A DNA stretch of 43,346 nucleotides from Nodosilinea sp. LEGE 06152 (GTDB lineage Bacteria > Cyanobacteriota > Cyanobacteriia > Phormidesmidales > Phormidesmidaceae): contig NZ_JADEWR010000009.1 in assembly GCF_015207525.1 (NCBI RefSeq), positions 244,232 to 287,577 on the forward strand, read 5' to 3'. Below are positions 32,303 to 41,803 of this stretch, piece by piece. The notes under the pieces are model-generated. The model worked only from the letters and a program-made list of their open reading frames with translations, was not told the DNA's origin and searched no databases. The position numbers and the translations under genes were made by a program. Positions within the stretch are counted from its first letter, which is position 1; the number at the start of each line of letters is the position of its first letter.

Positions 32303-32320
32303 GCCCATTCAAGAATGGGC
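32303..32320 (-). terminator. 8-bp hairpin after the possible small peptide
   Basis: GCCCATTC (32303-32310) and GAATGGGC (32313-32320) are perfect complements and abut the TGA of the 28-codon minus-strand frame. There is no clear T-run, so terminator function is uncertain. Confidence 0.4.
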
Positions 32321-32407
32321 TCACTTCGCGCGGCTAAAGGCTATTGCCGCCGCAATAATTAAGCTGAGTAATGCCAAAGGCACCCAGAGGTCATTTGCCA
32401 TCATCAT
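32321..32407 (-). CDS. Possible 28-residue single-span membrane peptide
   Basis: Three consecutive in-frame ATG codons (32407, 32404, 32401) open a frame ending at TGA 32321-32323. The product begins MMMANDLWVPL, continues with a hydrophobic run (LALLSLIIAAAIAF) and ends SRAK, a typical short transmembrane peptide with a positive tail. A hairpin follows the stop directly. It is too short for usual ORF calls. It resembles small photosynthetic-complex subunits or type I toxin peptides in build, but I recognise neither. No strong ribosome site is seen, and chance is possible. Confidence 0.35.
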   Translation of the reverse strand: MMMANDLWVPLALLSLIIAAAIAFSRAK

Positions 32408-32411
32408 GGGG

Positions 32412-32424
32412 CTACACCGTGTAG
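32412..32424. promoter_or_regulatory. CTACAC-C-GTGTAG palindrome before the CRP/polyferredoxin gene
   Basis: A perfect 6+6 palindrome with a one-base centre, 15 bases upstream of the ATG at 32440 and just upstream of the divergent small peptide. It is a candidate operator; it does not match the NtcA (GTA-N8-TAC) pattern. Confidence 0.35.
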
Positions 32425-32439
32425 AGCGTGGGGTGAACC

Positions 32440-34953
32440 ATGACTGTATCCGACCGGGTAATCTTTTTGCAGGAGCGCACCCCCCTCAGTTTGTTGCCCG
32501 CCACCACTCTGACCCCCCTCGCCCGCCAGCTTAAAACCGTCACCATAGGGGCGGGCGAAACCGTGGTCGAGGCTGGGCAAGAGCCCCAGGGTCTCTACAT
32601 TGTATGGCAGGGCAGGCTCGAAACCGTGGCCGAGCTGGGCGGGCTGAGCTTTTTACCCGGCGCGGTGCTGAATTTGGAGGCGCTGCTGCTGGATCAGCCC
32701 GTCGAGCAAACCATTCGCACCATCACCGACAGCACCCTCTGGTTTGTCGATCGCGCCCAGTTTCAAGCCCTCGTCGAGCAGTACCCCGGCATTCTGCAAA
32801 CCTTTACCCGACAGCTGGTGGATGCGGTCAAGCGGCTGTCGTTTCAGTTTGACCGCGAGCAGGAGCGCCAGGGGATTTTGCGCCCCTACCTGGTAGCCAA
32901 GGCCAAACGGGGGGTGATTGGGAGAAGTCGGTACGGCGATCGCCTGCGGACCGAAATTCGCGGGGCCGCTAGCCATCGCCGCTCGGTGCTGATCTTTGGC
33001 GAGCCGGGGCTAGAGAAAGACAACCTCGCCGCCCTGATCCACTTTGGCTCGACCCAGCGGCGGCTGCCGATCATCAAAGTAGACTGCGGCCAGCTGCAAG
33101 CTAGCGGAGCCGACCTGTTTGGGCGAGCCGGAGGGCGGCTGGGCCTGCTGAATGCGCTGGGCCAGGGCACCCTGGTGCTCAACAACCCCAACGAGCTCGA
33201 TGCCGACCTGGTCGAACCCGTGGCCCAGCTGCTCAAAACCGGACAGTACCGCCCCGCAGGCCGCAACGGCGATGCCCCGCTGGTAACCGCTGAAGCCCGA
33301 ATCATTTTGCTCTCCGAGCAGGGTCTCCCCGTCCTCGGCGGTGCGGTGGCCGAAACCATCAAGGTGCCACCCCTGCGAGTGCGCAAGGCCGATATCGAAG
33401 ACTGGGTCAACTACTACCTGTCGTTGATCTGCCGCCGCCGGGGCACCGGGCGCATTACCGTTACCCCCGAAGCCATTCGTCGCCTGCAGTCCTACGACTT
33501 CCCCAACAACCTGCGCGAGCTAGAGAACCTGGTAGAGCGGGCGGCGGCCCAGCTCTCGGGCGGCGGGCTAATCACTGAGGAAATCATCTGGCCCGCCCAG
33601 AGCAAAAAGAAACAGCTGCGGCTAAATTTGCTCAACCGCTACCCCGACCTGCGGCGGTTTCTCCGTAGCCCCTGGTGGCCCGATCGCATCAACTACGGCC
33701 TTACCCTGGGGCTGTTCGCGGTGGTGATCGCTGTGCTCTGGTTTGGCCCCCAGCAGCGCCATGAGAATGTGGCCCTGACGGTGTTTTGGGCCTGGTGGTG
33801 GCCCCTGGTGCTGCTGAGCTTTCCCTTTGTGGGGCGGCTGTGGTGCGCGGTGTGCCCGTTTATGATCTACGGCGAAGTCACCCAGTGGATCTCTGAAAAA
33901 CTGTTTCCCGGTCGGCTCAAACGCTGGCCCCGGCAGGCGGCGGAGCGCTGGGGAGCCTGGTTTCTGTTTGCCCTGTTTGCCCTGATTCTAATTTGGGAGG
34001 AGGTGTGGCACCTAGAAGACACCGCCTACCTCTCCGCCTGCCTGCTGCTGCTGATCACCGCCGGGGCCATGATCTTCTCGGCCCTGTTTGAGCGCCGCTT
34101 TTGGTGCCGCTACCTCTGCCCCATCGGCGGCATGAACGGCCTATTCGCCAAGCTCTCCATGACCGAGCTGCGGGCACAGCAGGGCACCTGCTCGGCGGAG
34201 TGCACTACCTACCAGTGCTACAAGGGCGGCCCCGCCAAGGGGGAAGGGCAAGAGACCAACGGCTGTCCTCTGTACTCGCACCCGGCTCAGCTAGTCGACA
34301 ACCGCGACTGCGTGCTGTGCATGACCTGCCTCAAGGCCTGCCCCCACCGCTCGGTAGAGCTAAACCTGCGCCCTCCCGGCATCGAGCTGTGGACAACGCA
34401 CCGGCCCCGCGCCGCCGAGGTGGCGCTGATGTTCTTGCTGCTAGGGGCTGTGTATCTGCACCGCCTGCCCGAGCTAGAGGCGCGCCTGGGAATTCAGCTG
34501 CCCACAGGTACGGTGGTGGGCCACAGCCTGGTGGCGCTGGGGCTGTTGGCCCTGCCCGCCCTGCTTCCCCTCACAGTCGAAGGTATCCAGTGGCTCTGGC
34601 GCAGGTCCCAGAATTTAACCCCGCGCCCAGTGGTGCGGCTGGCCTATGGCTACCTACCCCTGGTGTGGGCCGCCAACCTGGCCCACTATCTGCGGCTAGG
34701 TCTGGGGGAGGGAGGGCGCATTTTGCCCGTGTCTTTAGCCACCCTTGGAGCCTCAGGGGCAAATCTGCCGGTTTGGGTTGCCCACCCTGCAGTGGTAGCC
34801 TTTCTCCAGGGTGTGACGCTGCTGTTGGGTATGGGGCTATCAGTGTGGCTAACGGCCAAAATTTGTCGCCAGTCTGGCCCTCAGCGCTGGATTCAGCACG
34901 CCTGCACAGGACTGCTGGGTTTGAGCCTGTGGTGGCTGATTCCAGGGTTCTAA
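32440..34953 (+). CDS. Fusion: CRP-like sensor domain, degenerate NtrC-type AAA+, membrane polyferredoxin
   Basis: 837 residues. About 1-130 is a cyclic-nucleotide-binding-like beta roll (AGETVVEAGQEPQGLYIVWQGRLE). About 150-385 resembles the AAA+ domain of sigma-54 activators, with the family ending FPNNLRELENLVERA, but it is broken: Walker A reads GEPGLEKD (near residue 187), Walker B ends VLNN (N248, N249 in place of acidic residues), and the GAFTGA loop is missing after DLFGR. About 410-837 is a membrane part with NapH/CcoG-like cysteine motifs: WCAVCP (C469, C472), WCRYLCP (C556, C560) and a 4Fe-4S site C624, C627, C630, C634-Pro. Probably a membrane redox protein with a regulatory sensor head. 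GGTG lies just before ATG. Confidence 0.85.
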   Translation: MTVSDRVIFLQERTPLSLLPATTLTPLARQLKTVTIGAGETVVEAGQEPQGLYIVWQGRLETVAELGGLSFLPGAVLNLEALLLDQPVEQTIRTITDSTLWFVDRAQFQALVEQYPGILQTFTRQLVDAVKRLSFQFDREQERQGILRPYLVAKAKRGVIGRSRYGDRLRTEIRGAASHRRSVLIFGEPGLEKDNLAALIHFGSTQRRLPIIKVDCGQLQASGADLFGRAGGRLGLLNALGQGTLVLNNPNELDADLVEPVAQLLKTGQYRPAGRNGDAPLVTAEARIILLSEQGLPVLGGAVAETIKVPPLRVRKADIEDWVNYYLSLICRRRGTGRITVTPEAIRRLQSYDFPNNLRELENLVERAAAQLSGGGLITEEIIWPAQSKKKQLRLNLLNRYPDLRRFLRSPWWPDRINYGLTLGLFAVVIAVLWFGPQQRHENVALTVFWAWWWPLVLLSFPFVGRLWCAVCPFMIYGEVTQWISEKLFPGRLKRWPRQAAERWGAWFLFALFALILIWEEVWHLEDTAYLSACLLLLITAGAMIFSALFERRFWCRYLCPIGGMNGLFAKLSMTELRAQQGTCSAECTTYQCYKGGPAKGEGQETNGCPLYSHPAQLVDNRDCVLCMTCLKACPHRSVELNLRPPGIELWTTHRPRAAEVALMFLLLGAVYLHRLPELEARLGIQLPTGTVVGHSLVALGLLALPALLPLTVEGIQWLWRRSQNLTPRPVVRLAYGYLPLVWAANLAHYLRLGLGEGGRILPVSLATLGASGANLPVWVAHPAVVAFLQGVTLLLGMGLSVWLTAKICRQSGPQRWIQHACTGLLGLSLWWLIPGF

Positions 34954-35192
34954 GAGGCTCAAATCAGGGTTACGGCCCCTATCGATTTAATCCTAGTGGC
35001 GATGTAAAGTTTCAGTATGGGCTTGGTCCTAAGTAGTGTCCCTCACAGTCGACCCCACCGCGAGCCTGGTAGGGTACTGCTTAATTGAGCATGCGTACCA
35101 AGTCTCAGCCGAGTCGCTAGTTGTTTACCCCTCCAGGTTGGTCACGTTAGTTTCGTCACTTTGCTCCGAGTTCCTCTTCATCGGTTCCGCCC

Positions 35193-36053
35193 ATGTTCCA
35201 GGAAAGCTCGCTGGACTTCAAGCTGGTTCAACGCGTTTGTTTGCTGCAGCAGGCCCTCGATCAGGCCAAAGAATCTCTAGAAGATATGCAGGAGCAGGTG
35301 GCCAACCACCAGATGCTCCAGGCCCACCTCGCCCAGACCGAAGAATATTCCAACGTTCAGCAGAAAATTATTGTCAACCTCAAGCAGCAGCTAGAGGCCA
35401 AAGACCAGTGGCAATCGCAGGTGCTCGAACAGCTGGTGGCGGGCGTTAAGGATCTGATAATTGACCAGCAGCTTGAGCTAGAGCGGCTGCGGGTACGCGT
35501 TCACCAGGGCCAGGCCGAGGTACAAGACTATCTGGTGAGGCTCAAGAACCACTACCAGGGTTTGGCGGTAGGCCGATCGCCCATCCATGACCTAGATTTA
35601 AACTCTGAGGTAATGATTGCGCGATCGCTCACGGTTAGCCTCAGCAGCAAGCTGCAGGCGGCGCAGCAGCACATTCAGCACCTCGACAATACTCTCACCC
35701 GCCACCAGGTCACTCTGGCCCGCATGCAGGCCTCCGTCAACGGCGCGAGTCAGGGAATTGGTGGGGCGATCGAATCAGATGCGCCTCTCGCCCTGCCTCC
35801 GGCGACCCAACCCCAGCCCGACAGGGAGGATCCAATTGCGCTCAGGGCTATTATTGACGCCCAGCAGCAAAAAATTGCCGAACTCAGCGCCGAACTGGGG
35901 CAGCAGTTCCACCAGCAAACCAGCCTCAAGTACCGCTGCCAGGAAATCGCCGCCGAACGCGACGGCCTCAAGCAGCGGGCCGTGGCCCTCAGCCTGGAGA
36001 ATGAAGCCCTACAAGAGCAGATCTGGCATCAGGACCTCGACAGCGTGGGGTGA
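35193..36053 (+). CDS. Coiled-coil protein, unknown
   Basis: 286 residues, Gln/Glu/Leu-rich heptads over about 10-115 (LQQALDQAKESLEDMQEQVA, AHLAQTEEYSNVQQK), a break near IHDLDLNSEVMIARSLTVSL, then two more coiled-coil stretches separated by a Pro/Ala-rich linker (PLALPPATQPQP). No Cys-rich site, signal peptide or membrane segment. No ribosome site was seen before the ATG. Function unknown; a structural or partner-binding protein is possible. The 240 bases before it hold no other gene. Confidence 0.75.
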   Translation: MFQESSLDFKLVQRVCLLQQALDQAKESLEDMQEQVANHQMLQAHLAQTEEYSNVQQKIIVNLKQQLEAKDQWQSQVLEQLVAGVKDLIIDQQLELERLRVRVHQGQAEVQDYLVRLKNHYQGLAVGRSPIHDLDLNSEVMIARSLTVSLSSKLQAAQQHIQHLDNTLTRHQVTLARMQASVNGASQGIGGAIESDAPLALPPATQPQPDREDPIALRAIIDAQQQKIAELSAELGQQFHQQTSLKYRCQEIAAERDGLKQRAVALSLENEALQEQIWHQDLDSVG

Positions 36054-36304
36054 AGGGGTGCAGGGTTTAAGGAGTCTCGCCCAGCTTGAACCTGCCCCTG
36101 CCAGACCGAGAGCTTGTCCTGGTTGGGGAGCAACTATGGCCGCCTTCGCTTTGGGATGGCAAGATCTCTAGCAGGTCGCCCTACCTTCGGCCTGAGCAAC
36201 GCCCTACGTGAGCTATCTACTGAGGTCAATTCATTGCCATAGTTGACTTGAAGCGTCAGGAAACCAATAGCGGTGGCTGAACTTGGCCTAGGTCGCTTAG
36301 GGGT

Positions 36305-37843
36305 CTACCTGGTGCTATGGGGAGCGGCGGCCTCAAGCTTGAAGTAGGCCATGGCCTGCTGCAGTTGCTCTGCCTGAGCGGCAATGTCATGGCTGGAGGC
36401 GGCCACCTGGGCGGCCGCCGTGGCGTTGTGCTGGGTCACCTCGTCGAGCTGCACCATGGCGCTGTTGATTTGGGCGATGCCGTTGTTTTGCTCAAGGCTC
36501 GAACGGGTAATTTCTGCGATTAGCTCTGAGGTTTGCTGAATGCTGGGCACGATCTGCTGAAAGAGGTCGCCGGTGCGTTTGCTGACTACCATGCTGCGAT
36601 CGGCCAGAGCGGTAATTTCCTCGGCGGCCAGGCGGCTGTGCTCGGCCAGTTTGCGCACTTCCTTGGCGACAACGGCAAACCCTTTGCCCGCTTCTCCGGC
36701 CCGGGCGGCCTCCATGGTGGCGTTGAGGGCCAGCATGTTGGTCTGCTCAGCAATATCCTCGATGACGTTGATTTTGGCGATGATGTCTTGAATGACTTGC
36801 ACCGTTTCGGCGACGGCCCTCTCGCCCTCATCGACCCTGGTTACCGACTGAATAGCTGATTGATAGGTGTATTCGGCCTGCTGAGCGTTGTGATTGATGA
36901 TGGCGTTCAATTCCTGAATGGCGGCCGTAGTTTGGACTACGCTGGCCGCCTGTTTTGAATTTCCTAGCGAAAGCCCTTGTGCGGCCCCGCTGAGGCAGTC
37001 AGACATTTCTAGCATTCGTTTGGCGGACTGCTGCTCGTCCTGAATGATGGTAGACAGGCGCGTTGTCATCACCTGTAGCGCGTTCAGCATTTGGCCAATT
37101 TCATCCTCTCTGCCCACCGGAATTTTGGCGTACAGGTTGCCAGCCGCCACCTTTTGGGCGATCGCCGCCGTGGCCACAATCGGCTGCGTGATGCGGCCCG
37201 CCAGGTAGTAAGCCAGGCTAACCACTCCCAGGCCAATCAAGACACTGCCTCCAAAAATGTAAAGCGCCAGCCGGGTAGCAAAATCTAGGGTATTACCCAA
37301 CTCATTTTCGAGGGCGGCCAGCCCGTTTTGAGAATCGTTGAGAAAACTCTCAAGGGTGCCAGTGTAGGCCGCTTTGGTGCTCTGGTACTCGGGTCCATCT
37401 AGCAGGGCAAGGGCCTGTTCGGGCTGCCCCGACTGCAGCAGGTTCACAACGTCTGTTTCAATCTCAGCCAATTTGTCGTTAAGCCCTTTTTGCTCGTCAA
37501 AAAGGGCCTGTATTTTAGGATCGGCAGCGTTGGCTTGGGCCGCTATGATCAGGTTTTCCAGGGGGGCAAAGTTAGTGTCGTAGCGGTCTTGCCACTGGCT
37601 GTCCTGGGTCAATACGTAGTTGCGCATCGACTGAGTCAGCACTTCGTCTAACCACATGATTTGCTGGGCGCGGGACAGCTGCTGCTGCGACGCGCTGACC
37701 GAAATTAGCCTGGTGCGTATTTGCCCGACGGCGAAGTACATCATTGTCCCGACGCCAATCAGGGCGATCGCCCCGCAGAGATACCCGCCAAAAATTCGCG
37801 TGCGAATTTTGCTAGAAGCTAAGCGCTTGAGTAGGAATATCAT
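36305..37843 (-). CDS. Methyl-accepting chemotaxis protein
   Basis: 512 residues from ATG 37843; the longer frame (TTG 37912) adds sequence that does not look like a signal anchor. Two membrane spans (about 20-40 and 190-215) enclose a four-helix-bundle ligand domain; a HAMP domain follows ([20 protein letters not shown]), then a signalling domain with the hairpin tip [42 protein letters not shown] (about residues 360-405). In cyanobacteria such receptors drive phototaxis or pilus motility through CheA/CheW, none of which is in the window. The gene stands alone, divergent from the 765-residue protein. Confidence 0.94.
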   Translation of the reverse strand: MIFLLKRLASSKIRTRIFGGYLCGAIALIGVGTMMYFAVGQIRTRLISVSASQQQLSRAQQIMWLDEVLTQSMRNYVLTQDSQWQDRYDTNFAPLENLIIAAQANAADPKIQALFDEQKGLNDKLAEIETDVVNLLQSGQPEQALALLDGPEYQSTKAAYTGTLESFLNDSQNGLAALENELGNTLDFATRLALYIFGGSVLIGLGVVSLAYYLAGRITQPIVATAAIAQKVAAGNLYAKIPVGREDEIGQMLNALQVMTTRLSTIIQDEQQSAKRMLEMSDCLSGAAQGLSLGNSKQAASVVQTTAAIQELNAIINHNAQQAEYTYQSAIQSVTRVDEGERAVAETVQVIQDIIAKINVIEDIAEQTNMLALNATMEAARAGEAGKGFAVVAKEVRKLAEHSRLAAEEITALADRSMVVSKRTGDLFQQIVPSIQQTSELIAEITRSSLEQNNGIAQINSAMVQLDEVTQHNATAAAQVAASSHDIAAQAEQLQQAMAYFKLEAAAPHSTR

Positions 37844-38042
37844 GGCTAAGGGGGCTAGGGGGGTGAGGTGCGCACAGACGGCTACGTCCAGCTTTCCCGC
37901 ACTGGTCGGCAACTCAACTTTTTCGGAGAAATGCAGACCAGGGATGTCGGTTGAAATGTGACGAGTTAGCCTCAGGCGCGATTAGAAACCCTCGATTGCC
38001 CTATCCTGCGATAAAGTTGCAGGTGAAATTGGCACCGCAACT

Positions 38043-40340
38043 ATGCCCCTTAGCTCTCCGTTTCGCCCTAAACATTTTGGCCCCAGTGCGCCTGGCTCAG
38101 TGCAAATTTGGGTTGGGGCCCGTCCCCGACGGCTGAGGGGCTGGTTGGGAGTGCTGCTGGCCTTAATCAGCTTTGGTGGGGGGCTGGCGCTGGTGGGGTT
38201 GAGCTTTCGGCTGGGGCTGCGGCTCATGCTCAATCCAGAGGCGTTGCCTCAGGTTTTGGCGCAGTTTCAGCGATCGCAGCAGATGGCATTGCCCCCGGCT
38301 ACTAGCCTGGAGGATCTGCGACGGCAGGCAGAGGCAGACCAGCAGCGGTTGGGCGAGCCGCTGCGGCTGGGCGAACCCGACCCTGATGGCAGGGGCATGC
38401 TGCTCGTGCCGCTGCAATCGTCTGCATCGGGGGCGATTGTGTCCCTCGCGCTGCTGCAGGGCAAGGACAGCGAAGGCGAGCTGAGGGCGATCGCAACCCT
38501 CCCCATTCCCCCCCTCTCAAAAGACCTGGTGCTGGCCCCCTGGCTGAACAATTCCCAGGCCCCCACTGCGGCTCCGTCTACGTTTGCTTTTAGCCGGGTA
38601 GTGCCCCTGCCCGCCCCGCCAGTGGCGACTGACGGCATTTGGCTCACCCTGGAGGGCAGCTGGCCGCAGCAGGGTTTGACCCTACGCTATGGCCACCTGG
38701 TGCACTACGACCCTCAGCATCAGCGGCTAGAGCTGCTCAAACCCTGGAGCAGCCCCGCCAACCGCCCCCCTCAGTGGGCCGACCTGGATGGCGATGGCCC
38801 CAGCGATTTGATCATTGACGAAACCGTAGGACTGGAGCCAGCGCTCCAGGGATGGCAAGTGATAGCTGGGGCAACACCGCGCCTGCAGTCGGTGTCGTGG
38901 GTGCGAGTGCCTGGGGATGCTGGGGCTCGGGCGGGGGCCTACCAGCAGGCGCTGCGTCTGGCCCGCAGTGGTCTCTGGAGTCTGGCCGCAACCTCTCTGA
39001 GCGATCTCAAAGCCGCTCTGGCCGAGGGCTGGACTCCTGTCGCCGAGGCTCAGCTCAGACTGGCTGAGCGCCACGCCGCCATCACCCGACAGCAGGCCGA
39101 CCAAGACTGGTCAACGCCGACCCAGCAAGTGCTGGCCCTGCTGATCGACGGCCGGTGGGAGGCCGCCCTGACCCAACTGGAGGCCAACACCGACCTGCTG
39201 CCGACTCTAATTAGCCGATTGGCCACCGATCGCGGTCGCATGTGGAGCCGAATTAGCGCCGCAGCGGCGCAGCCCAACCCCGAGCCAGCGGTCTATGTGT
39301 GGGGTGGTTTAGCCCTCAAAGCTCAGCAAAACCAGCCCACCAGCCTGGATGGAGCAACCCAGGACTGGCTGACTCGCCAGCCGGTGCCCGCTGCGAGTCG
39401 CCAGCGGCTCAATCGAATGCTCACCGCCCTGTCTAGCGCTCAGGCCCAGACCGTAGCCAACAAGAGCGATGGGGCGACCCGTCAGGACTTGGGCCAAGGG
39501 GCGATCGCGCCGGCTCAAACGGTGGCCGATGGGGCGATCGCGATCGCTCCGCTGGAGGCCATCATTGGTCAGGCCAGACCCATTTCTGCTCCCCAAACCG
39601 GGTACGCTGCACCGGGCCAGACCCTCGATTCTGCGTTGGGTCAGTGGTATGCCGTAGAGCTGCGAACCGTCCGCCAAAATCAAACCTGGCGGCAGGGTTT
39701 TGCTACGCCCGCCACGGCTGACCCCGCCGTGGTTTGGCCAGCGGTGCGCACCGCCGCCCAGGCCTCGCCGCAGGTACTGCGCTGGGTTACCCCTACCACC
39801 GGGGTGCCCAGCCTCCTCACCGTGCGGGGGCTGACTTTGGCCAATGGCACTACCACCCTGCTGGCCACTGGCCCAGCGGTCGATGCCTCGGTGCTGCCGC
39901 CGCTGGTGTTTTCCCAGGGGGCGCTCACCTGGCTCGATGCCAGTCAGCGCCAAAGACCCGATGCTGAGGCGATCGCAACGCCCGTCGGCGCTGTCCTCTT
40001 TGGCCGTCAGCCGCTGCCGGCGGAGTTTGCCAGGGCGCTCACCAATCTGGCTCAGCACAGTCTTGACCTGACCGGCGACGGCCAGACCGAGCGAGTGCTG
40101 ACCTGGGATGACGCCGCACTGGCTCAGCTGACCCAGTGGCAGCTACCGGTGGACAGGTCGGCTCCCAAAACAGTGATTCTGAACTCAGATAATCAGGTGC
40201 TTTACAGCGATCTGTTCGCACCCCAGTCGCTGGTAGCGCTGACCAATCCAACCCTTGGGGGCTCGATTGCTCTACTGGTGCACCGATCGGGGAGTTACGA
40301 CTTGCTGACCTGGAACGCCGCGACAAAGCAGTTTGAGTAA
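38043..40340 (+). CDS. Single-span protein with FG-GAP-like calcium motifs, unknown
   Basis: 765 residues. A basic N-terminus (RPRRLRGW) precedes one membrane span (about residues 38-62), leaving a large soluble part, probably outside the cytoplasm. Two Asp-rich loops resemble FG-GAP/VCBS calcium sites: WADLDGDGPSDLIID near residue 250 and LDLTGDGQTERVL near residue 680. Ala/Gln-rich helical stretches lie between them (about 290-490). No catalytic motif is recognised. A surface or cell-envelope role is inferred. The gene is flanked by a divergent chemoreceptor and, downstream, by a 350-base gap. Confidence 0.7.
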   Translation: MPLSSPFRPKHFGPSAPGSVQIWVGARPRRLRGWLGVLLALISFGGGLALVGLSFRLGLRLMLNPEALPQVLAQFQRSQQMALPPATSLEDLRRQAEADQQRLGEPLRLGEPDPDGRGMLLVPLQSSASGAIVSLALLQGKDSEGELRAIATLPIPPLSKDLVLAPWLNNSQAPTAAPSTFAFSRVVPLPAPPVATDGIWLTLEGSWPQQGLTLRYGHLVHYDPQHQRLELLKPWSSPANRPPQWADLDGDGPSDLIIDETVGLEPALQGWQVIAGATPRLQSVSWVRVPGDAGARAGAYQQALRLARSGLWSLAATSLSDLKAALAEGWTPVAEAQLRLAERHAAITRQQADQDWSTPTQQVLALLIDGRWEAALTQLEANTDLLPTLISRLATDRGRMWSRISAAAAQPNPEPAVYVWGGLALKAQQNQPTSLDGATQDWLTRQPVPAASRQRLNRMLTALSSAQAQTVANKSDGATRQDLGQGAIAPAQTVADGAIAIAPLEAIIGQARPISAPQTGYAAPGQTLDSALGQWYAVELRTVRQNQTWRQGFATPATADPAVVWPAVRTAAQASPQVLRWVTPTTGVPSLLTVRGLTLANGTTTLLATGPAVDASVLPPLVFSQGALTWLDASQRQRPDAEAIATPVGAVLFGRQPLPAEFARALTNLAQHSLDLTGDGQTERVLTWDDAALAQLTQWQLPVDRSAPKTVILNSDNQVLYSDLFAPQSLVALTNPTLGGSIALLVHRSGSYDLLTWNAATKQFE

Positions 40341-40693
40341 AGCAGCCCAAGCCGGGGTGAGGTCGTTGAAATAACGCGAAGAATCACAGGTTCAAAAAAT
40401 GCCTGTTCTGAAGCCGCTGAGCCAGGGGTGGGCGATCGCGTGATCCACGGCCACCTCGATTTCGGAAGACACAACAAATTCACGGCCTGCCGGGCGATCG
40501 CATACGTTGTAAAGAATATTGTCGCCGTCCTGATTGAGGGGCTGGGCGGTAGAAACAGATTTCTGTGCCCTGATGCAGGCTGCTGCGCGATCGCTCTGTA
40601 CTCGACAGTGCTGAGCTACCGAGCACTGGAGATCGGCATGCTTGGTATACAGGGCAACATTTTTTGTGACACTAGCGCTAGACTGGCCTGACT
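40341..40693. other. Intergenic gap with a start-less open frame
   Basis: No normal gene. On the - strand 99 codons are open between TAG (40692-40694) and TGA (40392-40394), with protein-like content (NQDGDNILYNVCDRPAG, EVAVDHAIAHPWLSGFRTG), but no ATG, GTG or TTG occurs in its first two thirds. It may be a decayed gene or chance. The promoter for the SNase gene must also lie here. Confidence 0.4.
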
Positions 40694-41764
40694 ATGCCCC
40701 AACCCCGCAAACATCAACTAGCGCCTCTTGCCCAGGGCATTAAAGCCCTCGGGCTACTGATTTTGGCGTCGGGATGCTCCGCACGGCCTGAGCTGGGGGC
40801 AATCGATATGCAGTCTGGAGGAGCCGAAGCCGATCGGCAACGCCCTTTACCGACCGAGGTTTCTGACCAGGCAGAGGCTAGCGAAGCGCAGTGGCAGCAG
40901 CGCTACAATCAGGCGCTAGAGCAGGGAATGGCGGCGGCGGTAGCGACCCAAACAGCGCAGTCGGCCAGCGATTGGCGACAGGTGGAGGGGCAGTGGCAGC
41001 AGGCGATCGCCCACCTGAGCGCCATTCCCAGCGGCAGCGATCGCTTTGTTGCCGCCCAGCAAAAGCGCCAGGAATACGAAGCCAATCTGGCCTACGCCGC
41101 CCAGGCCGCCGCCGCCAAAACCCTACCCACCGCCACTGTGGTTTCTGTCGGCGATGGCGATACCCTGCGGGTGCAGGGGCAGAGCGGCCCGCTCACCATT
41201 CGCTTGGCCTGTGTGGATGCACCCGAAAGCAACCAGGCCTTTGGCCCCGAGGCCTCGCTGCGGCTGCGGCAGCTGCTCTCAACCGGTCAGCCGGTGACGG
41301 TGCGGGCCATCGAGCGCGATCGCTACGATCGCACCGTGGCCGAAATCTACAGCGGCGACCAGTCGGTGGGCCTGCAGCTAGTGCGCGAGGGCTACGCCGT
41401 GGTCTACGAGCAGTACATTGCGGGCTGCGCCGCCACTGCCGACGACTACCGCCAGGCCGAAGCCGCCGCCCGCAACGCCCGCCGCAACTTTTGGAGCCAG
41501 CCCAACCCCACCATGCCCTGGGATTTTCGTCGGGGTGGCTCATCCTCTGGCGCTGTGGCCCCCGTGCCACCGATCGCGCCCCCAGCGCCAGCGGCGACGG
41601 CCCCAGCGGCAGCTCCCAACCTACCGACCTGCGTATCGAGCGACTGCGACTGTGGCGACTTCGCCACCTGGGAACAGGCCCAGGCTGTGCTCAACGCCTC
41701 CCCTGGCGACCCCCATCGCTTAGATGGCGACAGCGATGGCGTTGCCTGCGAAAGCCTGCGCTAG
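40694..41764 (+). CDS. Secreted thermonuclease (SNase) lipoprotein with excalibur domain
   Basis: 356 residues. A signal segment ends in LASGC (Cys near residue 29), a probable lipobox. A Gln/Ala-rich helical spacer (about 45-145) leads to an SNase domain (about 145-270): [22 protein letters not shown] and [13 protein letters not shown] supply the calcium Asp residues and the two catalytic Arg plus Glu of staphylococcal nuclease. After a Pro/Ala linker comes a C-terminal excalibur calcium domain: [16 protein letters not shown] and [13 protein letters not shown] (DxDxDGxxCE). It probably degrades DNA or RNA at the cell surface for nutrient recovery or defence. Confidence 0.92.
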   Translation: MPQPRKHQLAPLAQGIKALGLLILASGCSARPELGAIDMQSGGAEADRQRPLPTEVSDQAEASEAQWQQRYNQALEQGMAAAVATQTAQSASDWRQVEGQWQQAIAHLSAIPSGSDRFVAAQQKRQEYEANLAYAAQAAAAKTLPTATVVSVGDGDTLRVQGQSGPLTIRLACVDAPESNQAFGPEASLRLRQLLSTGQPVTVRAIERDRYDRTVAEIYSGDQSVGLQLVREGYAVVYEQYIAGCAATADDYRQAEAAARNARRNFWSQPNPTMPWDFRRGGSSSGAVAPVPPIAPPAPAATAPAAAPNLPTCVSSDCDCGDFATWEQAQAVLNASPGDPHRLDGDSDGVACESLR

Positions 41765-41803
41765 CTACCCCGGCAGGGCAAATGGCATTTGCCCCTACTC
41801 CAT

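Noticed and set aside
32990..33600. AAA+ domain as an active sigma-54 enhancer-binding protein
   Set aside because: Walker A and B are degraded, GAFTGA is absent, and cyanobacteria lack sigma-54.
34101..35036. 311-codon + strand ORF inside the CRP/polyferredoxin gene
   Set aside because: Out-of-frame overlap; Pro/Arg/Gly-rich content and no motif, while the main frame has clear iron-sulfur motifs.
36054..36304. Possible tRNA or small gene between the coiled-coil protein and the chemoreceptor
   Set aside because: No cloverleaf, no ORF with a start and coding-like content; I see nothing to annotate.
39309..40058. 249-codon - strand ORF opposite the 765-residue protein
   Set aside because: Antisense shadow with no domain and no ribosome site.
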